Source of the DNA: Cerioporus squamosus
Lineage: Eukaryota > Basidiomycota > Agaricomycetes > Polyporales > Polyporaceae
Reading direction: 5' to 3'
Length of the DNA stretch: 49,428 bases
Assembly (NCBI GenBank): GCA_022592435.1
Contig: JABYQS010000234.1
Span: forward strand, 1-49,428
Shown here: positions 43,173 through 49,428 of the stretch, piece after piece
Position numbering within the stretch: position 1 is the first letter of the stretch
How the letters are laid out: the number at the start of each line of letters is the position of its first letter
Position numbers and translations under genes: made by a program
The notes under the pieces: model-generated
What the model was told of the DNA's origin: nothing
Seen by the model: the letters and a program-made list of their open reading frames with translations, nothing else
The model's database searches: none

Positions 43173-45133
43173 CTACTTCGCCTTGAGAAGTGTAAGCCTG
43201 TTAGGGCCACCACAGATCTCGTTCGCTGCAGCAGGGATGTCAGCAGGCAATACAGCGAGACATGGCAATCGTATACTCACAGTTGCCTGCACAGTGGTTC
43301 GTGCACTCGTTCCACGTAAGCGTGGAGCTGGACGCCCCGTTCCTCATCTGGTTGTCGCAGTAGCACTCGTCCGAGTACTCGACTCCGGCTAACGAAAACC
43401 CCTTCGACGCACAGAAGTTCGCGCATGCAGCACGAGTCATGGTGGAAGTGGTCGTGGATGCCCCGGTCAGGGCTCGGCCGCTCGTGCCCTCCGCGACGCA
43501 ACCGACCTGCTTCCAGCCGGAAGGAAGAGGGGTCTGCGCAGGGATGAGGGAGGGAGTAGGCTGGCCAGGGCAGGTAGGTCGCGAACCGGTGCCATCCCAG
43601 AGTGGGTTGCACCCAGGGAGAGCGGTGATGGGGGAGCCAAAGCCGGTCGCCTCGTCAACGACCTGGGTCTCTAGGACGCACGCGTCGGCGGATGCCTGGT
43701 TGGTGTTGGCGGCGAGAGGAGGGCAGTCCTTGATGTTAGCGTTGTTATTCGGGCAGCTGTCGATGGCGTTCTGGAGGAGGTTCACGTCCCATCCGTTCTG
43801 GAAGTCGCCGTGGTGTCCGTAGCCAGTGGGATCCCCGTTCGCGAGGACGTAGGTGCCAGGGCCCCAGTAGTCGAACTGGTCGACGCTGACGGTCATCTCG
43901 TAAAACAAGGAGACAAGCTGCACGGGATGGCTGTCGGGGCAGTCACCGCTATTGTAGTTCTGGATGGGGTAGGACATGTGAGACTTGTGGTCCGCCGAAT
44001 CGAGGTTCTTCCCGTCCCAGCAAGACGGGAAGAAAACCTGCGCACGCAACCCATCGGGGCAGCTGTGGTCGAAGAAGTTGTTGCGCTCGGCCCAGTCCGG
44101 ATCGTTATCATGTACTCCGCTGAAATCTGAATCGACTCTTAACTGCGGGAATATAGTACGCTGTATGCGTCTATGACGTACCTTGGCAAACAAAGCTAAT
44201 GGCCTGATCTGCGAAGCTGGAAGCGTTGTAGGAACGCCTGTTCGTGTCACCAGCTAACATCTGGAATTGTATCAGCACTGATGAGGGTATAGTACTTGTA
44301 GACAGGGACTGCCACATACACGCAAACCTGGCGGGAAGCTTTGATGGGCTTCTTAGTGGGTCCGTTGCGTAACAGATAGTAGATGTTGAAGCTAGTGGCT
44401 GTAAGAATAAAGTCAACATGTCGTGTCTCAACGTTGCATCAATGGAAGATATGGTGTTGCGCGCAGGGCTGCGTATAGCGTCCGCCTCGGCTAAGCCGTT
44501 ACGCGTTACGAGTGGAGCTCGCTGTGACGCGAGATCATAACCACTGCTCACTATGATTCCACGAGATCTCAATGCCTCGTGGCATCTCACGCTTTCGTCA
44601 AATGTGCGAACATGCAGGGCCCAATGTCAGATGCAAACGTGCCACAGTGAACAGCGTAGGTCTAACTCAAGCCACAGAACAAAGGGAGAGCAGAACACGT
44701 ACGGATTGGAGTGAACGTGCCAGTCTGGTGATCCCAGTGGTACATTTGCGGCTGTTGAGCGTGTCAGCGGTTACGGTGACACCCCGGACAAATACAATGC
44801 GAACATACCGCCCAGTAGTTACTCTTGTCAGGCTGCACTGGAATCGTAGTACAGTTGCTTCGCATGAGGTCGGCCGCATCGTAGACGTTCCTAAACCGAC
44901 TGGCACCGACGATGGAGTGAACGTGAGTGCCAATCTGAGCGGTAACGCCGAGGTCAGTCTGCGGCGCAGAACGTGTAGACATAAAGCATGCTCACGGCGT
45001 TCGGGGCAACGATCGAGTCGAGGCGGGTAGTGACAATGGGCCGACTACCCGCGAAGATCCAGTAGCCTTGTGCGTTGGCGAGGCAGACGAGGGCGGCGAG
45101 GAGGAGAAGCTTGGAAAGGGCTTTCACGGACAT
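43173..45133 (-). CDS. Secreted DUF1996–WSC domain protein, copy 1
   Basis: Seven exons (45133–44996, 44934–44809, 44751–44703, 44398–44322, 44260–44182, 44126–43281, 43225–43173) give 455 residues. A signal peptide opens the protein (MSVKALSKLLLLAALVCLANA). The DUF1996 domain follows: SRPIVTTRLDSIVAPNA, HVHSIVGASRF, PDKSNYWA, HDNDPDWAERNNFFDHSCPD, VFFPSCWDGKNLDS, DHKSHMSYP, GYGHHGDFQNGWD. The C-terminal WSC domain has the Cys pattern of GWKQVGCVAEG, ACANFCASKGFSLAGVEYSD, ECYCDN and NHCAGN, ending NEICGGPNRLTL. WSC domains bind cell-wall carbohydrate. DUF1996 has no settled function; a secreted wall role is inference. A 304-nt intron (44399–44702) is far longer than its neighbours. Exon 4 has one base fewer near 44335 than the paralogue, offset by a donor shift. 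Confidence 0.9.
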
Positions 45134-45202
45134 TGTGTTCGGTTCCCCGAGAGAGAGTTGAGACGACAGGAGCCTGGAGAACGAGAGGTAACATGGGGAG
45201 TG

Positions 45203-45210
45203 CTTTTATA
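45203..45210 (-). promoter_or_regulatory. TATA box of DUF1996–WSC copy 1
   Basis: TATAAAAG on the minus strand, 70–77 bp upstream of the ATG at 45133. Confidence 0.6.
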
Positions 45211-46401
45211 GTGCAATGTCCTGTCAACAGTATAACGCCAGCCTGACGAACTGAGCCTGTGCGAGTATACGCAGCCGTGCCGACACCGCGCGTTCAATGG
45301 GTGAACGGCACTCACATTGAGCAACGCGCGTGTCATGTCGGCTGCTTTCCTTTCCTCATGGAAGTGAATGAACGAGTCCCATGTGCCACACGGAAGATCT
45401 GGAGGGGCAATTCTGCGGAACCAGTGCAATCAGAGGGGTCGTACATTGGGAGATACTTGGACATATACGTCCTCTTGCCCTTAGCCTCTGGGGCGGCGAA
45501 CGTGTTAACGAGACCTATTCCAATTGCACATATCAACAACATAAGGCTACTCTCACCTGTTGCGTTGGTGGTTGACGAACAAGGCCATGCATAGTCAAAT
45601 CTGCAGAAGCGAATGGTCGATCCGAATAAGAACGACTTTCTTCCACTTGATTAAGAGGTGCCTTCGTCCTTCCTGTGAGCCATCTCTATGGACCTGACGA
45701 GCCAAGATATTGATCTTGCGCGAATACCTCGAGGTCGCACTGAGTAAGCGGGTCAGCAGAAACAGTGTGATCAAAATCGTAAACGCATTAGGAGTTTCTT
45801 GTTAGCAGTTGCTAGGAGTGTTCGCATGCCATGTGTTCGAAGGTTCCGGTGGCGATGCGCAGACTGGCGAAGCGACCATGTCACCATCATGAGGGGACTG
45901 TCACGGGGATCACGACCATGGGGACGCCGTCATGAGAACACCGTCATGAGCACCAACGGCTGCAAGCCAAGGAGAGTACGCAAGCGGCAGACGATGGATC
46001 GTCGCGGGCATGCCAAGCACTCCATCCACTTTCAAACGAGCAAACTCAACGACCACGAGGCTCTCGATTCATGGGCGACGCGCTGATACGCTCCGTGACC
46101 TATCGGTCCGCGATGACTGTGCCCGGATACTCCGACTGGTCAAGTCACAGGCATTCGGACGTCGCGTGGTCGAAGATCCTCCTCTGCCCGGCGGACAGTG
46201 ATGCGATCCCATGAGCACGCACCCTCAAGGTCGCTTGGAGGCCTTCCGCTGGGGAGTTTGGACCAGAGACAGTATATTCCAGGCGAAAGACGAGGAGAAC
46301 ATAAATGAACTTCAGAGTCTCAGAGTTACTCACATATCGAGAAGTCAAGAGCATAGCGACGATCATACCCAGCATCTATCATGGTACTCAACCACGTTGG
46401 G
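45211..46401. other. Intergenic, no gene seen
   Basis: About 1.2 kb between the tandem DUF1996–WSC genes. Open frames up to 111 codons show no family features. Confidence 0.5.
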
Positions 46402-48392
46402 CTAATTGGCCGCGAGAAGGGTAAGCCTCATAGGGCCGCCGCAGATCTCGTTAGCTGGGCAAAACGATTCGGTCAGACGATTCAAGAGAATCATACAAGT
46501 ACTCACAGTTCCCGGCACAATGGTTCGTGCACTCGGTCCAAGTCACCGTGAAGTTTGATGCCCCGTTCTTCATCCGGTTGTCGCAGTAGCACTCGTCCGA
46601 GAACTCAACTCCAGCCAACGAGAACCCCTTCGACGCACAGAAGTTCGCGCACGCAGCACGAGTCATGGTGGGACTGGTTGTGGACGCTCCAGTCAGAGCA
46701 CGCCCGTTTGCGCCTTCTGCGATACAACCAATCTCCGTCCATCCAGCTGGAAGAGGAGCCTGAGCCGGGACGAGGGAAGGGGTGCTAAGTCCGGAGCAGG
46801 TGGGTCGCGGGCCGGTGCCATCCCAGAGCGGGTTGCATCCTGGGAGCACCTTGAGGGGGGAAGAGAACCCGGTGTCTTCATCGACGACTTCGGTCTCGAG
46901 AACGCATGCGTCCGCCGCAGCCTGATTGAAGTTGGCGGCGAGAGGAGGGCAGTCCATGACGTTAGCGACGACGTTCGGGCACTGATCGATGGCGTCCTGC
47001 AGGACGTCGCCGTCCCAGCCGTTCTGAAAGTCGCCGTGATGGCCGTATCCGGTCGTGTCCCCGTTCGCAAGGACCCAAGTGCCAGGTCCCCAGTAGTCGA
47101 ACTTGTCGACGGTGACCATCATCTCGTAGAACAGGGAAATGAGCTGGACAGGATGGGTGTCGGGGCAGTCACCGCCATTGAAGTTCTGAATGGGGTAGGA
47201 CATGTGGGACTTATGGTCCGACGAGTCGAGGTTGACGCCATCCCAGCAAGACGGGAAGAACACCTGGGCACGCATCCCGTCGGGGCAGTTGTGGTCGAAG
47301 AAGCTGGGACGCTCGGCCCAGTCGGGATCGTTGTCGTGCGCTCCACTGAAGTCTACGTAGGCGATCAGCAATGATTGTATGAGATGCGACATCTACCGAC
47401 GACCTACCTTGACACACAAAGGTCACGGCTTGATCCGCGTGACTGGAGGCGTTGAACGACCGCCTGTTCGTATCCCCAGCTATCATCTACAGCCGTGGAC
47501 AGATACTGAGCGCTAGTTGACATGGTAGGCAGAAGAATTCACGTACGCGCAGACCGTCGGGAAAGGCTTTGATTGATTGCTTCGAGGGTCCATTCCGGAA
47601 CAAGTAATAGATGTTGAAGGTAGTAGCTGCGGTATGAGTTACGTCAGTATATCGACATCAAAGCATCTCACAAGCACAAGTAAGGCGCGCAAGACCCTGG
47701 GTTACAAATGACAGCATCGTCATATGGTGGACTGCAACTATCGTGACCAGGCGAGAACGTAGCAGTGTGGGATCGGCTGCACAGCAACGGACTAACCACA
47801 GCCCACTATGGCCCTTCAGGCCGCCCGGCATCTCACGCTTGCGCCGGCTCCACGACGATGCAGGGGTGTCAATTGACCACTCTCAATTAACCGCTCAAGC
47901 AAGCGCAGAAAGAAAAGTCGCATGCCTGAGGATACGAAGGTAACGAGAAGAGACACGTACGGATTGGGGTGAGCGCGCCGGTTTGCTGGTCCTGGTGGTA
48001 CAGTTGTGGCTAAAATGACGTTAGCAATCGGCGCTGTAGCACGTCTGATAGACATAAGGGGCGAACTTACCGCCCAGTAGTTGCTCTTGTCAGGTTGAAC
48101 GGGGATGGTCGTACAGTTGCTCTGCAGGAGATCGGCCGGATCGTAGACGTCCTTGAACCTACTGGCACCAACAACTGAATGAACATGACTCGAAACCTGA
48201 GCGGCGTATGGGCCGAGGGTCAGCGAACACGACATGCTAGCTGCCGGATGTGCTTACAGAGCCCGGGCTGATGACTGGGTCGAGACGAGTCGTCACGATA
48301 GGACGACTACCGCCAAAGATCCAGTACTGAGCGTTGGCGACGCAGACGAGAGTGGAGAGCAGGACGAGCTTGGAGAGAGCTTTGAAGGCCAT
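46402..48392 (-). CDS. Secreted DUF1996–WSC domain protein, copy 2
   Basis: Seven exons (48392–48258, 48196–48071, 48009–47961, 47626–47547, 47486–47408, 47352–46507, 46454–46402) give 455 residues, the same as copy 1. Exons 2, 3, 5, 6 and 7 are identical in length between the copies. Signal peptide: MAFKALSKLVLLSTLVCVANA. DUF1996: SRPIVTTRLDPVISPGS, SHVHSVVGASRF, PDKSNYWA, HDNDPDWAERPSFFDHNCPD, DHKSHMSYPIQNFNGGDCPD, GYGHHGDFQNGWD. WSC: GWTEIGCIAEGANG, ACANFCASKGFSLAGVEFSD, ECYCDN, NHCAGN, NEICGGPMRLTL. Exon 4 keeps the family-typical KAFPDGLR, altered in copy 1. The third intron is again long (334 nt, 47627–47960). The gene is intact. Confidence 0.92.
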
Positions 48393-48457
48393 TGGATACG
48401 TTTTTGCAGAGACTGCTCAGGGCAACGATCTGAGGACCGGAGGCAACTCGAGGAGAG

Positions 48458-48465
48458 CTTATATA
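48458..48465 (-). promoter_or_regulatory. TATA box of DUF1996–WSC copy 2
   Basis: TATATAAG on the minus strand, 66–73 bp upstream of the ATG at 48392. Confidence 0.6.
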
Positions 48466-49254
48466 CCTCGAAAACATCCATCGAAATCCCTCTTGCCTGC
48501 TCGAGAGCATGAGAGTTAGACTCGACATTGACCACGTATGAGGGAATTAATAAACGGCACTCACCGTGAACGACATACACTCCATGTCGAGCCTTCGTCG
48601 GCGGAAATAGATGCGAGACAGCCATGTGCAAACCTCGAAGAGATGTCATCCTTGCGAACCCTTGTCATCAGAGGAGGACGTAAGATCTCGAGTGTTGGGA
48701 AGACCTCGGACATATTTGTCGCACTACCTCTCGCCTGCAGTTATTGGAAAATTTGCAAGAAGCACCCCAGAATTGAACTCACCTGAAGACTTCGATATGT
48801 GGACTGCGGAACAACGCAAGTCGATAATGCATCTCCCCAAGCTGGACGAGTTTGTCGAGATCGCTTGACGAAGCTCGATCCTCTGCTTGTGTGGAGCCTG
48901 AATAAGGTTGCAAGTAGCAGGGATGAGGTTAGCAGTCAAGACCGTTACAGAGAGCGCCCTGGCGAAGAATCGCAGGCAGCATGTTCAGTTCATGCGGAGC
49001 GAACACTGACATGGCACTGTCATGAATATCATCCGCGGTATACCGCGGCAGATACGCTATCAGCAGAAACATACATCACGGAACCCACGCACTGACACTT
49101 CCAAATGTTCGACCTTCTCCCGGTCCGTCACCGGGTCCGCAGTCCATAATTGCAAGCTCTCAAAGTTTCATGCAGTGACGTACTGGTACAGCATACGCGT
49201 CCCGAGGTCATTGGCCAGTAGCGACCATAGGAAGGCGACCTTCATCCGGCCGAT
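48466..49254. other. Intergenic, no clear gene
   Basis: A plus-strand frame ends FVEIA at 48868 (with EDFDMWTAEQRKSIMHLPKL) and has a somewhat protein-like composition. It lacks a supported start or further exons, so it may be a small remnant. Nothing else is seen. Confidence 0.4.
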
Positions 49255-49428
49255 TCACAGGCCCTTGAACGCCGCGTCGACGACAGCCTTCTGCTGAGCG
49301 GCGTACAGTGACGCAATCCCAGGAGCAGGCACCGCGTCCTCCTTTCTCCCCCTAAAGGCCACCCGCGGCCGCTCGAGACGTTCCATCATCACTGCATTCA
49401 GTCGCGGCTCGACGTGCGTCCACGCGCC
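49255..49428 (-). CDS. C-terminal end of a 2-oxoacid dehydrogenase E1-like protein (DHTKD1/OGDH family), partial
   Basis: Reading from the right edge: HVEPRLNAVMMERLE, then RPRVAFRGRKEDAVPAPGIA, then SLYAAQQKAVVDAAFKGL and a stop at 49255–49257. The order PRL, GR, three residues, A, one residue, PA, one residue, G, then QQ or HQ and a hydrophobic helix is the usual C-terminus of 2-oxoglutarate and 2-oxoadipate dehydrogenase E1 components (thiamine-diphosphate enzymes of mitochondria). The rest of the gene lies outside the window. Identification rests on about 57 residues, so the exact paralogue is uncertain. Confidence 0.6.
   Translation of the reverse strand, partial: GAWTHVEPRLNAVMMERLERPRVAFRGRKEDAVPAPGIASLYAAQQKAVVDAAFKGL

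Overview
The window looks like a nuclear contig of an Agaricomycete basidiomycete, most likely a wood-decay polypore relative. Genes are split by many short GT–AG introns, mostly 32–70 nt. The product families (DUF1996–WSC secreted proteins, F-box proteins, basidiomycete caspase-like proteins, Kelch–MYND proteins) and a large two-to-three-gene basidiomycete DNA transposon fit that group. No taxonomic search was possible. Gene models below were assembled by hand by requiring splice phase to stay consistent.

Layout. 0–7 kb is a decaying accessory block. It holds two degenerate tandem copies of an FAD-dependent monooxygenase and a broken and an intact copy of a small unrecognised protein. The broken copy carries a 552-bp hAT-like insertion with target-site duplication. 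An unrecognised 471-aa protein with a possible PD-(D/E)xK-type motif lies on the minus strand. 7.4–13.2 kb is one very large minus-strand gene (about 1.4–1.7 thousand residues) with a beta-rich body and an Ala-rich coiled-coil tail; I do not recognise it. 13.2–15.6 kb is empty. 15.6–17 kb holds a pseudogene and a 509-bp inverted-repeat element. 17.4–23.7 kb is the best identified gene, UDP-glucose:glycoprotein glucosyltransferase (29 exons, C-terminal HDEL).

24.1–27.3 kb encodes an F-box protein that reads in frame, through a 61-nt intron, into a caspase-like domain. That domain has lost both catalytic residues, so the gene is a candidate F-box–pseudocaspase fusion. 28.0–36.7 kb is an 8.65-kb DNA transposon with 15-bp terminal inverted repeats, a transposase gene with an RG-rich tail and two further genes. 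It splits a gene for a Gly/Ser-rich, probably GPI-anchored protein into two halves; an intact paralogue lies at 38.2–39.3 kb. 40.3–42.7 kb is a Kelch–MYND gene with one apparent 1-nt frameshift. 43.2–48.4 kb holds two tandem DUF1996–WSC secreted proteins with nearly identical exon lengths. The right edge cuts into a gene whose C-terminus resembles a 2-oxoacid dehydrogenase E1 (DHTKD1/OGDH family).

Housekeeping genes (glucosyltransferase, E1 dehydrogenase) are thus interspersed with fast-evolving tandem families and several transposon insertions, two of which clearly broke genes. Four intact genes and one broken one have a TATA-like box about 65–85 bp upstream of the ATG, which supports the chosen starts.
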